This document shows, in pieces, positions 1 to 6,098 of a stretch of 14,225 nt of DNA; within the stretch, counting starts at the first letter, position 1, and every line of letters starts with the position of its first letter. The notes under the pieces were generated by a model. It was not told the DNA's origin, did not search any database, and worked only from the letters and a program-made list of their open reading frames with translations. The stretch is taken from NCBI GenBank assembly GCA_001507935.1, contig LGET01000020.1:1-14225 (forward strand), given 5' to 3'. A program made the translations under genes and the position numbers. The DNA is from Thermococcales archaeon 44_46. Lineage in GTDB: Archaea; Methanobacteriota_B; Thermococci; Thermococcales; Thermococcaceae.

Positions 1-174
1 GCAAGACTTAAGAAAGACCAAAAAATCATCACAGTCAGAGTCAACAGACAGCACTTAAAATTTGCACTAGAAGCTATGAAGAGAGCAAGCATGAAGTTCC
101 CATGCAAGTGCTACTACAGAATCTACGACAAGCAAGGAAACGACGTAACAACCAAAGTACTATCAACACTTTGA
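1..174 (+). CDS. rpl10e: Ribosomal protein L10e (uL16 family), 3' end only
   Basis: The first 57 codons are open from base 1 and end at TGA 172-174, so this is the C-terminal third of a gene that starts outside the window. The translation, with segments such as [21 protein letters not shown] and [12 protein letters not shown], matches my memory of the C-terminus of Thermococcales L10e, a large-subunit ribosomal protein near the tRNA-binding centre. The sequence CKCYYRIYD is typical of the last beta strands. Base use (many AAG, ATC, GAC and TAC codons) suits a highly expressed gene and differs from the B12 genes that follow. I see no functional link to them; it marks the left border of the island. 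Confidence 0.9.
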   Translation, partial: ARLKKDQKIITVRVNRQHLKFALEAMKRASMKFPCKCYYRIYDKQGNDVTTKVLSTL

Positions 175-182
175 GGTAAAAG

Positions 183-190
183 CTTATTAA
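183..190 (+). promoter_or_regulatory. Probable TATA box for cbiZ
   Basis: The AT-rich element CTTATTAA follows purine-rich GGTAAAAG and is centred about 26 nt before the ATG at 213. No Shine-Dalgarno sequence precedes that ATG (the 15 nt before it are mostly pyrimidine). This spacing fits a leaderless mRNA starting at or near the ATG, common in Thermococcales. The B12-island palindrome is not seen here. The element is inferred from spacing and composition only. Confidence 0.45.
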
Positions 191-212
191 CCTTAATTTT
201 CCCTTTTCTTTC

Positions 213-800
213 ATGAGGGCATTTGTACACCCTTTTAAGTCTCAAATGATTTCTCTCAGTAATGCGCCCCATAATGGTGGAGTTTTCAGAGCTAACGGGT
301 TCTTTTTCATGCAGGTTCACAGAAATTATGATGGCGATTACAAGAAGGACTGTCTTGAATTTGAGAGGGCAAATGGGCTGAAGAATTTTGTAGGTTTCAT
401 GACTGCTGCGGATATAGAAAAGGTTCTCTCTATTGCAGAGTCTGGAAACGTTAGGGCCTACATCACAGCTGGAATAACTAATCCTGCAATAGCTGGAGAT
501 GAGCCTCCCCGATTTTTAAGCAAAACAATCAACATAGCTTTGGTTATTAAAGAAGGGCTCACTCTTGGGGCTATGGCAAATGCAATAATGACGGCCACAG
601 AAGCAAAAACATACACGCTATTGGATCTCGGCTATAATGCCACTGGAACAACAAGCGATGGAATAGGGGTGTTTGCCTTCGAGGGAGAACAGGAGTGGGC
701 AGGAACCGCCACAAGGCTTGGAATAGACATAGGCAGGGCAGTTAGGAAAGCTCTGAAAGAAAGTTTGAAGAAGTGGGAAAAAACTAAGGACTCTTTGTGA
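213..800 (+). CDS. cbiZ: Adenosylcobinamide amidohydrolase CbiZ
   Basis: CbiZ cuts the aminopropanol side chain from adenosylcobinamide to give adenosylcobyric acid, letting an archaeon re-enter salvaged corrinoid at the CbiB step. The 195-residue product carries the family landmarks in order: SNAPHNGG near residue 16, VGFMTAADI near 60, [11 protein letters not shown] near 80, then [28 protein letters not shown] and [15 protein letters not shown]. The N-terminus is short for the family, and the ATG at 213 is kept because a TATA-like element lies 26 nt upstream, fitting a leaderless transcript; an upstream non-ATG start cannot be excluded. Its 3' end overlaps the convergent cobT by 17 nt. Function is assigned from family similarity; the island context agrees. 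Confidence 0.9.
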   Translation: MRAFVHPFKSQMISLSNAPHNGGVFRANGFFFMQVHRNYDGDYKKDCLEFERANGLKNFVGFMTAADIEKVLSIAESGNVRAYITAGITNPAIAGDEPPRFLSKTINIALVIKEGLTLGAMANAIMTATEAKTYTLLDLGYNATGTTSDGIGVFAFEGEQEWAGTATRLGIDIGRAVRKALKESLKKWEKTKDSL

Positions 801-1776
801 GTTTTTCGTAGAGCTCTTCTACTTTCCTCTCGATATCTATCTCAGTGAATCCCCTCTTTAGTGCTAGCCATGCAGCTCCCCCGGCTCCAACCCCTTCTTT
901 CACGTAGCCCTTTTCGTAGTCTCTAAGCCCCTTGAATCTGCTCTTTGAAAAGTCCAAGTTTGCATATTGGTACTCTATCTCTAGTTCCTTTGCTGTTTCC
1001 CTAAAAGTTGAGCTTTTATCTTTTATTACCCACTTTGTTGTTACAATCGTGAACCTTTCGAGTTCTCCCCCCATAGCTCTTAACAATGCTGCAACAGCCA
1101 GCATTTGTGTTCCACCAGCAAGTATTACTCTTCCTTTGAATCCTCGGGCAATCCCTACAACCGTGGCCATCATCGGGTCGCCAAACTCTTCCAAGGCTGT
1201 TAATGGTTTGTCCTTAAGCTCTCCTTCTTTTATACCCGCCCTTTTGAACCCCTCTGCTATTACTTTTTCCTTTAAGGGTTGGGGATTGTCGGGAGAAGCC
1301 GAGGAAGTCTTTGCATCGTATCCAAGAGCCCACAAAACCGCTTGAGCTGTTGTTGTTCCTCCCGGTGTTGATTCCCCAATAACTACTTCTCCCAGATTTA
1401 GCTTGTTTAGTTCTTCCCCAAAAAGGGATGCTCTGTCTATTATTTCCCTAGTTTCTGGCAAAGCTTTCTCTTTTCTAAAATCTCTTCCCACATAGCTGCT
1501 TATGTGCACATGGGGGACTAGAGGGGCTAAATAAGTACCGCCCCTTACAACAATAATCGGAAAGTTTGCAAGCTCTTTTGCGGCTTTCGTGATTATAGCA
1601 GGGGTTGGATGTCCCTCAGGAGTTACGGGTATTGCATCTATTATTTTCGGCCTTTCGTAAAAAAGATATTCCGCATCTGCCGGTGGGGTTAGTTTTGTCA
1701 GCTCCGGCGTTGCTCCTGCCATGCTTATTCCCGGTATTAAAGACACCTCGGTGTTTCCCAATACAACAAGCATCAT
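784..1776 (-). CDS. cobT: Nicotinate-nucleotide:dimethylbenzimidazole phosphoribosyltransferase (CobT, archaeal type)
   Basis: This 330-residue protein belongs to the archaeal CobT/UPF0284 family, which transfers phosphoribose from nicotinate mononucleotide to the lower-base benzimidazole (or another base), giving the alpha-ribazole phosphate used by CobS. Visible landmarks are [20 protein letters not shown] near the N-terminus, the glycine/threonine-rich [15 protein letters not shown] at 134-148, a [12 protein letters not shown] segment and a final [10 protein letters not shown]. The open frame reads through far upstream, but the ATG at 1776 is chosen because AGGTGA sits 5 nt before it and the family motif starts at once. 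It is divergent from btuF across a 75-nt promoter region with two identical 15-bp palindromes, so both genes are probably controlled together. Some archaeal annotations still call it hypothetical. Confidence 0.88.
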   Translation of the reverse strand: MMLVVLGNTEVSLIPGISMAGATPELTKLTPPADAEYLFYERPKIIDAIPVTPEGHPTPAIITKAAKELANFPIIVVRGGTYLAPLVPHVHISSYVGRDFRKEKALPETREIIDRASLFGEELNKLNLGEVVIGESTPGGTTTAQAVLWALGYDAKTSSASPDNPQPLKEKVIAEGFKRAGIKEGELKDKPLTALEEFGDPMMATVVGIARGFKGRVILAGGTQMLAVAALLRAMGGELERFTIVTTKWVIKDKSSTFRETAKELEIEYQYANLDFSKSRFKGLRDYEKGYVKEGVGAGGAAWLALKRGFTEIDIERKVEELYEKLTKSP

Positions 1777-1787
1777 AGCTATCACCT

Positions 1788-1802
1788 TGGACAAATTATC
1801 CA
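1788..1802. promoter_or_regulatory. Palindromic operator, cobT-proximal copy
   Basis: The 15-mer TGGACAAATTATCCA is an imperfect palindrome (TGGA-N7-TCCA). It ends directly before the cobT ribosome binding site (AGGTGA on the minus strand) and lies about 26 nt from the shared TATA element, so it covers or touches the predicted cobT transcription start. An identical copy lies at 1836-1850 and diverged copies precede cobS, the cobZ operon and cbiB. A dimeric repressor sensing corrinoid is the likely reader, but no regulator gene is in the window. Confidence 0.7.
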
Positions 1803-1807
1803 ATAGG

Positions 1808-1815
1808 TTTATATA
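1808..1815. promoter_or_regulatory. TATA element, possibly shared by cobT and btuF
   Basis: TTTATATA contains the self-complementary core TATATA. It is about 26 nt from the operator in each direction, so transcription starts at about 1838 (btuF) and 1786 (cobT) can both be predicted from it. On the minus strand it is preceded by purine-rich GGAAGGG, a fair BRE. A separate weaker TATA for cobT at about 1823-1830 is an alternative. Position and composition are the only evidence. Confidence 0.55.
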
Positions 1816-1835
1816 CCCTTCCCTTTTATTATTGC

Positions 1836-1850
1836 TGGACAAATTATCCA
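1836..1850. promoter_or_regulatory. Palindromic operator, btuF-proximal copy
   Basis: This is an exact second copy of the 15-mer TGGACAAATTATCCA, 48 nt from the first. It abuts the btuF ribosome binding site GGTGAGG (1851-1857) and covers the transcription start predicted from the TATA element at 1808-1815. Binding here should block initiation of btuF-cbiP. The mirror arrangement at cobT argues for function rather than chance. Confidence 0.7.
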
Positions 1851-1860
1851 GGTGAGGTAC

Positions 1861-2880
1861 ATGAGAAAGGTAGCCATTGTGCTGGTACTGCTTATGTTTG
1901 GAGTTGTTATAGCAGGTTGCATCGGGCAAACCCAAACCACCCCTACCACAACAGAAACTACTGAAGAAAAAGTGACATCCGCGACAACCACAACAAATAC
2001 AGTAAGCGAAACCCAAACTCCTGCTCCTAAATATCCATTAACTATAGTTGATTTTGCCGGAAGGGAAGTCACCATAGAGAAAGAGCCTCAAAAAATAGTA
2101 TCTTTAGCTCCTAGTATCACGGAAACCCTTTACTTTATAGGTGCTCTTGACAAAGTTGTTGGAGTGACAAAATTCGACAACTACCCGGAGAATGTTCAGG
2201 AAGGAAGAACCGTTGTCGGGGGATTTTCTGATCCCAATATAGAGGTGATAGCATCTTTGAATCCAGACCTTATAGTTGGTACTTCAATGCATCTCAAATA
2301 CTTAGAGCAACTTGAAAAGATAGCCCCAGTTATAATCATTGACCCAAAGAGTATAGAGGAGATTTACAAAGCAGTTGAACTTTTGGGGGAAGTTACGAAT
2401 AAAGAAGAGAAAGCAAATGAAGTTGTAGCTGAAATGAAGGACAAAATTGAGGAAATAGAGAGCAAGGTTCAAGACGCACAGAGGGTAAAGGTCTTTTATA
2501 TAGTCTGGAGCGATCCTCTGATGACCGCTGGTAACGGTACTTTCATTAACGATCTCATAACATTGGCAGGGGGAGAAAACATCTTTGGAGATACTCAGGG
2601 CTGGCCGCAAGTAAGTGTTGAAGAAGTCTTGGCAAGAAATCCGGAAGTAATAATCCTTCCTCCACATGCGGGAATGAATGCGGAGGATCTCTGCAATACT
2701 CAGCTTGTGAACACTGATGCCGTAAAAACTGGGAGAGTTTACACTCTAAGCAGTGATGACATTGTCTCAAGGCCAACTCCAAGGATAGTCGAGGGATTGG
2801 AGGAAATCGCAAAGTTCTTACATCCAGATGTGTTTAACTTCACATATCAGCCTCTCGTATGTGAAGCTACGGCAGGCTGA
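1861..2880 (+). CDS. btuF: Corrinoid (cobalamin) ABC transporter substrate-binding lipoprotein, BtuF-like
   Basis: The 339-residue product begins with a charged MRK, a hydrophobic stretch and the lipobox-like VVIAGC with Cys20, so it is probably exported and membrane-anchored. A threonine-rich linker (about 24-55) follows, then a class III helical-backbone binding fold with [42 protein letters not shown] and [20 protein letters not shown], typical of BtuF/FhuD proteins. The ATG at 1861 is preferred to the in-frame GTG at 1852 because GGTGAGG lies just before it and the signal peptide then starts cleanly. Corrinoid rather than siderophore is inferred from the neighbours: divergent cobT and cbiP 28 nt downstream. 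No permease or ATPase of the BtuCD type is in the window. Confidence 0.85.
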   Translation: MRKVAIVLVLLMFGVVIAGCIGQTQTTPTTTETTEEKVTSATTTTNTVSETQTPAPKYPLTIVDFAGREVTIEKEPQKIVSLAPSITETLYFIGALDKVVGVTKFDNYPENVQEGRTVVGGFSDPNIEVIASLNPDLIVGTSMHLKYLEQLEKIAPVIIIDPKSIEEIYKAVELLGEVTNKEEKANEVVAEMKDKIEEIESKVQDAQRVKVFYIVWSDPLMTAGNGTFINDLITLAGGENIFGDTQGWPQVSVEEVLARNPEVIILPPHAGMNAEDLCNTQLVNTDAVKTGRVYTLSSDDIVSRPTPRIVEGLEEIAKFLHPDVFNFTYQPLVCEATAG

Positions 2881-2908
2881 TTCTTTTTTTCTCTTTTTGG
2901 TGATGATT

Positions 2909-4360
2909 ATGGGTAGAGCTTTGATGATTCAAGGTACTTCTTCAGGAGCCGGAAAATCTTTATTGGCCCTTGCACTGTGCAGGAGTCTTACAAATCTCGG
3001 CTATGATGTGGTTCCATTTAAAAGCCAGAACATGAGTTTAAATTCTGCTCCAAGCATTGAAGGGGGAGAAATAAGCAGGGCTCAATATTTGCAAGCTTTG
3101 GCATGTAAGAAGAAACCTTCTGTGAGGTTCAACCCCATTCTTCTAAAACCTGAGGGGAACATGAGAAGTCAAGTAGTTTTTATGGGAAAGCCCATTGGAA
3201 GTGTTTCAGCCAGAGAATACATGCTCTCCACCAAGGAGGAGCTCTTTAAAAGAGCCATGAGGGTTCTAGATGAGCTTATGCATAGTCATGATGTTGTAGT
3301 AATTGAGGGAGCGGGTTCCCCTGTGGAGATAAACTTGAAAGATTATGATATTGCAAATATGCGGGTTGCAAGGCATGCAAATGCCAAAGTTATTCTCGTG
3401 GCTGACATAGATAGGGGAGGTAGTTTTGCTTCAATAGTAGGCACGATGGAGCTTTTAAGCGAGGAGGAAAGGGAGCTAGTTATGGGATTTGTTTTTAACA
3501 AGTTTAGGGGCGATAAATCTCTCCTTGAACCCGGCTTTGGATATTTGGAGCAGAGATATAGGAAGAGGGTCTTGGGAGTTATCCCCTATGTGGATCACAA
3601 ACTGCCAGAGGAAGATTCCTTAGCAGAGTTTCCTAAAGTTAAAGGTGACCTGCACATACAGATCATCAAGCTTCCACATATAAGCAACTTCACCGATTTC
3701 GAGCCCCTTCAGTGGGCCAACGGTGTTGATTATGTAACAAAAGCCGACGAGATTGAAGGAGATTTAATAATTATTCCAGGGAGCAAAAACACGGTGGAAG
3801 ATTTGCTCTGGATGAGGGAGAATGGGATTGAAGATGCCATAATTCAGGCCCACCGCGAGGGTTCATTCGTTGTGGGAATCTGCGGCGGCTTCCAGATGCT
3901 TGGGAAGGAGATAATCGATGATGTCGAGTCGAAGAGGGGCAGAGTTAAGGGCATCGGTCTTCTGCCGGCCAAAACGATCTTCACGATGGAAAAGAGAACC
4001 AACCACCTGAAATCGAAAATACTGTGGGAGCAAGCCAAGGAAATGGAAGTTGAGGGCTACGAGATAAGGATGGGACGTTCCACAAGTGAGAGGCCGTTCT
4101 CAATAATAAAGGAGATAAACGGTGCCAAAGCCTTCGAGCCCGAGGGAGCTATAGGTGAGAGAAGCTTTGGAACGTATCTCCACGGAATCTTTCACAACTT
4201 CGCATTCACAGAGCGGCTTTTAAACATGCTTCGCTTGGAGAAGGGTCTTGAGTCCTTAAGCCTCAAGGAGTGGAGTCTAGAGGAGGAAATTGAAAGATTT
4301 TCCAGAGTTGTGGAAGAAAACTTAGACCTCAATTACATCCTAAGTGAACTTGGAGTGTAG
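2909..4360 (+). CDS. cbiP: Adenosylcobyric acid synthase (glutamine-hydrolysing), CbiP/CobQ
   Basis: CbiP amidates four side-chain carboxylates of the adenosylated corrin ring to give adenosylcobyric acid. The 483-residue length fits the family. The N-terminal dethiobiotin-synthetase-like ATPase domain shows [10 protein letters not shown] at 8-17, [10 protein letters not shown] at 37-46 and VIEGAGSP at 131-138. The C-terminal class I glutamine amidotransferase domain shows [10 protein letters not shown] with nucleophile Cys325 and GTYLHGIF with His425. The ATG at 2909 is chosen because GGTGAT lies 4 nt before it; upstream in-frame starts run into btuF. It is 28 nt behind btuF, very likely in one operon, and overlaps convergent cobY by 21 nt. 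Codons from about 3840 to 4200 are more G+C-rich than the rest, perhaps recombination with a relative's allele. Confidence 0.92.
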   Translation: MGRALMIQGTSSGAGKSLLALALCRSLTNLGYDVVPFKSQNMSLNSAPSIEGGEISRAQYLQALACKKKPSVRFNPILLKPEGNMRSQVVFMGKPIGSVSAREYMLSTKEELFKRAMRVLDELMHSHDVVVIEGAGSPVEINLKDYDIANMRVARHANAKVILVADIDRGGSFASIVGTMELLSEEERELVMGFVFNKFRGDKSLLEPGFGYLEQRYRKRVLGVIPYVDHKLPEEDSLAEFPKVKGDLHIQIIKLPHISNFTDFEPLQWANGVDYVTKADEIEGDLIIIPGSKNTVEDLLWMRENGIEDAIIQAHREGSFVVGICGGFQMLGKEIIDDVESKRGRVKGIGLLPAKTIFTMEKRTNHLKSKILWEQAKEMEVEGYEIRMGRSTSERPFSIIKEINGAKAFEPEGAIGERSFGTYLHGIFHNFAFTERLLNMLRLEKGLESLSLKEWSLEEEIERFSRVVEENLDLNYILSELGV

Positions 4361-4891
4361 GAGCTTGGCAATTCTGTTTGCAAGTTCAAGCTCTCTTGGT
4401 GTGTTCACGTTTATTGCCAAAAGAGGGTTTCTTAGCTTAACGAATTCTTCTCCCTCATAGGAAACTCCATTAATTCCTACAATTGCGTATCCTCTGTAAG
4501 TTGCAACTCCAAGGTCTTTTGGGACTATGTTTAAAGGTAAAACTCCAGTGATGCTGGTTTTTTTCTTTTCAAGCTCGCTTCTTATGAGGGCAATATCACA
4601 CGCCTTTACGAAAGGCAGATCGGCTGAGACGCTTACAAATGGCCCAAACTCCTTCAAGAGCCACTGAACGTCTTCAACATATCCTCTTCCTGGCGTGTTG
4701 ACGAAGGGAATCCTCTCCCGGAGGCATAGTTCCCTGGTTTTTGGTGTGTTCTTCGAGAGAGCAACAAGGGTTTCATCTATCTTTGAGCTCTCATTGTAAA
4801 CCCAGAGGAGCATTTCTTTATCTGCTATTTTCAATACTGGTTTTTCTTTTCCCATTCTGGTAGATTTTCCACCCGCTAAGATGATTATCAT
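4340..4891 (-). CDS. cobY: GTP:adenosylcobinamide-phosphate guanylyltransferase CobY
   Basis: CobY is the archaeal replacement for the guanylyltransferase half of bacterial CobU; it turns adenosylcobinamide phosphate into adenosylcobinamide-GDP. The 183-residue product opens with the nucleotidyltransferase signature [14 protein letters not shown] at 5-18 and has SADLPF near 89-94, the usual metal-binding aspartate region of the MobA-like fold, plus GRGYVEDV. The ATG at 4891 follows GGTGGTG closely and overlaps the cobS stop as ATGA, indicating translational coupling; a GTG at 4900 is possible but less likely. It is the second gene of cobS-cobY and runs convergently into cbiP. Confidence 0.88.
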   Translation of the reverse strand: MIIILAGGKSTRMGKEKPVLKIADKEMLLWVYNESSKIDETLVALSKNTPKTRELCLRERIPFVNTPGRGYVEDVQWLLKEFGPFVSVSADLPFVKACDIALIRSELEKKKTSITGVLPLNIVPKDLGVATYRGYAIVGINGVSYEGEEFVKLRNPLLAINVNTPRELELANRIAKLLHSKFT

Positions 4892-5583
4892 AGACACCAC
4901 CAGACAAAAGCCATAAGTAAAAGTGTTCCGGCTCTTGTTATCTCTGCTATTGCTCCAATGCAGTCCCCATTTAAACCTCCGAAATTGTCTATACTAACCT
5001 TCATGACGTATGCACTAACCAAAAGTCCAACAACTGAAAAAATGGCCTTTGGGTTATAAAATCCTATAGGGAAGATGAGGATCGAGTATAACAAGGTGCC
5101 AACAGCCAATTGCCTTTTGTTCATCTTTTCCATAAAATACCATCCTAATCCTGATCCAAGTGGTTTTTTGGTGGCTAAAGCAAGGAGCATTGCATACTTT
5201 GAGTTCAGCTCAGCTAGAAATATTGCATAAAATGGGAGATAGTTTAGAGAGTATATCTGAACAAAAAGTACCATTACAACAGCAAAAATTCCAGCTATAC
5301 CCGTGTTCAGATCTTTCATGGCTTCAATTTTCCTTTCTCTGTCTCCTTTAACCATAATTCCATCGGCCCAATCGGCTAGCCCGTCCAAGTGGAGTAGGCC
5401 TATTGTGGAGTAAAGCGAGAGAATTGCTAAGATGTTTTTCATAGGAAGGTCAAGGTATAAAATCAAAGTGGGCAGAGAGGAGGTAAGGGTAGCAAGCAGA
5501 GGAAAGGCCCATATTTCATTCCTAGCTTTTTCGAAGTCTCCCCTTATTGGGACTCTTGTCATAAACGGGATGATGTTTCTCAT
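4888..5583 (-). CDS. cobS: Adenosylcobinamide-GDP ribazoletransferase (cobalamin-5'-phosphate synthase) CobS
   Basis: CobS is the membrane enzyme that joins adenosylcobinamide-GDP and alpha-ribazole phosphate. The 231-residue product has the family signature [11 protein letters not shown] at 65-75 followed by [14 protein letters not shown], a CDP-alcohol-phosphotransferase-like acidic motif, and several hydrophobic helices before and after it. The N-terminal IPFMTRVPI is also typical of CobS. The ATG at 5583 has AGGTGG 4 nt upstream. A TATA-like element and a diverged operator palindrome lie just before it. cobY follows with an ATGA overlap, so CobS and the enzyme making its substrate are co-translated. 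Confidence 0.92.
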   Translation of the reverse strand: MRNIIPFMTRVPIRGDFEKARNEIWAFPLLATLTSSLPTLILYLDLPMKNILAILSLYSTIGLLHLDGLADWADGIMVKGDRERKIEAMKDLNTGIAGIFAVVMVLFVQIYSLNYLPFYAIFLAELNSKYAMLLALATKKPLGSGLGWYFMEKMNKRQLAVGTLLYSILIFPIGFYNPKAIFSVVGLLVSAYVMKVSIDNFGGLNGDCIGAIAEITRAGTLLLMAFVWWCL

Positions 5584-5592
5584 GCAACCACC

Positions 5593-5627
5593 TGGCTAAT
5601 TAATCCAATTGCAAGAAAGCTTAAAAA
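5593..5627 (-). promoter_or_regulatory. cobS-cobY promoter with diverged operator palindrome
   Basis: Read on the minus strand, TTTTTAA (5627-5621) is a TATA-like element about 26 nt from position 5598. The palindrome TGGCTAATTAATCCA (5593-5607, plus-strand reading) covers that predicted start and overlaps the edge of the cobS ribosome binding site. It matches 11 of 15 positions of the cobT/btuF operator and keeps the TGG...TCCA ends. The shared placement is the main argument for regulation by the same factor. Confidence 0.5.
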
Positions 5628-5860
5628 GTCTGCCCCATGTACGAATACTGCCAGGATAAGCAGTAGGGGCGATTTAAATCACTAATACTACTTGAGAAAA
5701 TCAGAAAAAGTTGAGGGGAATATAAAGGCTGAAATCATTGTTTACTAGGTGGGTTCAGTCTTAATCTTTTTTCATCTTTTTTATGGAATCTTAACTTAAG
5801 ATAGTCTAACTCTAACGTCCTACTGATTATCCTGGACAATATTGAAGTATCAAAAGTAAA
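5628..5860. other. Intergenic region between divergent cobS and the peptide cassette
   Basis: I find no gene in this AT-rich stretch, part of the 318-nt gap before the peptide gene at 5902. It contains a perfect 10-bp palindrome GATTTAAATC (5671-5680), two T6 runs on the plus strand (5767-5772 and 5777-5782) that could end a plus-strand transcript, and the paired half-sites ATTATCC/TGGACAAT (5826-5840). No tRNA or convincing C/D-box RNA is visible. Confidence 0.4.
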
Positions 5861-5868
5861 ATTTATAA
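5861..5868 (+). promoter_or_regulatory. Probable TATA box of the peptide/radical SAM operon
   Basis: ATTTATAA is preceded by purine-rich CAAAAGTAAA and predicts a start near 5890, directly before the ribosome binding site GGTGAT (5892-5897) of the small peptide gene. A second AT-rich element at 5877-5886 would place the start inside the coding region and is less likely. Half-sites resembling the B12-island operator lie about 20 nt upstream. Confidence 0.5.
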
Positions 5869-5901
5869 TTTTTGTGTTTAAATATACTACTGGTGATTTG
5901 C

Positions 5902-6048
5902 GTGGCGGACGCCAAGCAAGAAGCGGAAATTTTGGAACTTGTTAAAAACATAGTCGAGACCAAGCCAGAATTCAACTACTCCCAAATCCCCCCATTGTGT
6001 GCAGGCAGACAGTGCAACTCAAGGGCATGGTCAATAAGTGGTTTTTGA
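5902..6048 (+). CDS. Putative RiPP precursor peptide, 48 aa
   Basis: This short gene starts with GTG, has GGTGAT 4 nt upstream and ends at TGA 6046-6048. The product has an acidic, probably helical leader (about residues 1-24, rich in Glu, Lys, Leu and Ile), a Pro-Pro at 30-31, and the C-terminal segment LCAGRQCNSRAWSISGF with Cys33, Cys38 and Trp43. A leader plus short Cys/aromatic core, 50 nt upstream of a radical SAM/SPASM gene with an RRE-like domain, is the standard layout of a RiPP precursor and its modifying enzyme. Thioether (sactipeptide or ranthipeptide-like) bridging of the two Cys, or a carbon-carbon cyclophane at the Trp, are both possible. No protease gene is adjacent. Small size and GTG start would make automatic annotation miss it. 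I do not recognise the exact family; archaeal peptide families paired with radical SAM enzymes near cobalamin genes may exist, but I cannot confirm membership. Confidence 0.72.
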   Translation: MADAKQEAEILELVKNIVETKPEFNYSQIPPLCAGRQCNSRAWSISGF

Positions 6049-6059
6049 TCCCCTATTGT

Positions 6060-6073
6060 ATTTTTAATTTTTG
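6060..6073 (+). terminator. T-rich element between precursor and radical SAM genes
   Basis: ATTTTTAATTTTTG follows the precursor stop by 12 nt. Archaeal RNA polymerase ends transcription at oligo-T tracts, so this may stop part of the transcripts, giving more peptide mRNA than enzyme mRNA. It could instead be part of a second promoter for the radical SAM gene, but no clear TATA box is placed correctly. Confidence 0.35.
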
Positions 6074-6098
6074 TGTATGAGTCAAAGGAGGGAGTAAA

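Noticed and set aside
932..1345. A 137-codon open frame on the plus strand opposite cobT
   Set aside because: It mirrors the conserved cobT coding sequence, has no ribosome binding site, and its translation shows no family features.
1777..1860. A cobalamin riboswitch upstream of cobT/btuF
   Set aside because: The gap is only 84 nt and lacks a B12-box-like conserved sequence; the palindromes explain regulation better.
2302..2812. Long minus-strand open frames opposite btuF
   Set aside because: They are shadows of the well-recognised btuF gene with no start signals of their own.
5671..5680. GATTTAAATC perfect palindrome
   Set aside because: A 10-bp AT-rich palindrome is expected by chance and is not repeated elsewhere in the window.
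5740..5785. A possible minus-strand C/D-box guide RNA (GATGA, CTGA and TGATTT in order)
   Set aside because: The C box does not match the consensus and the final D box is missing.
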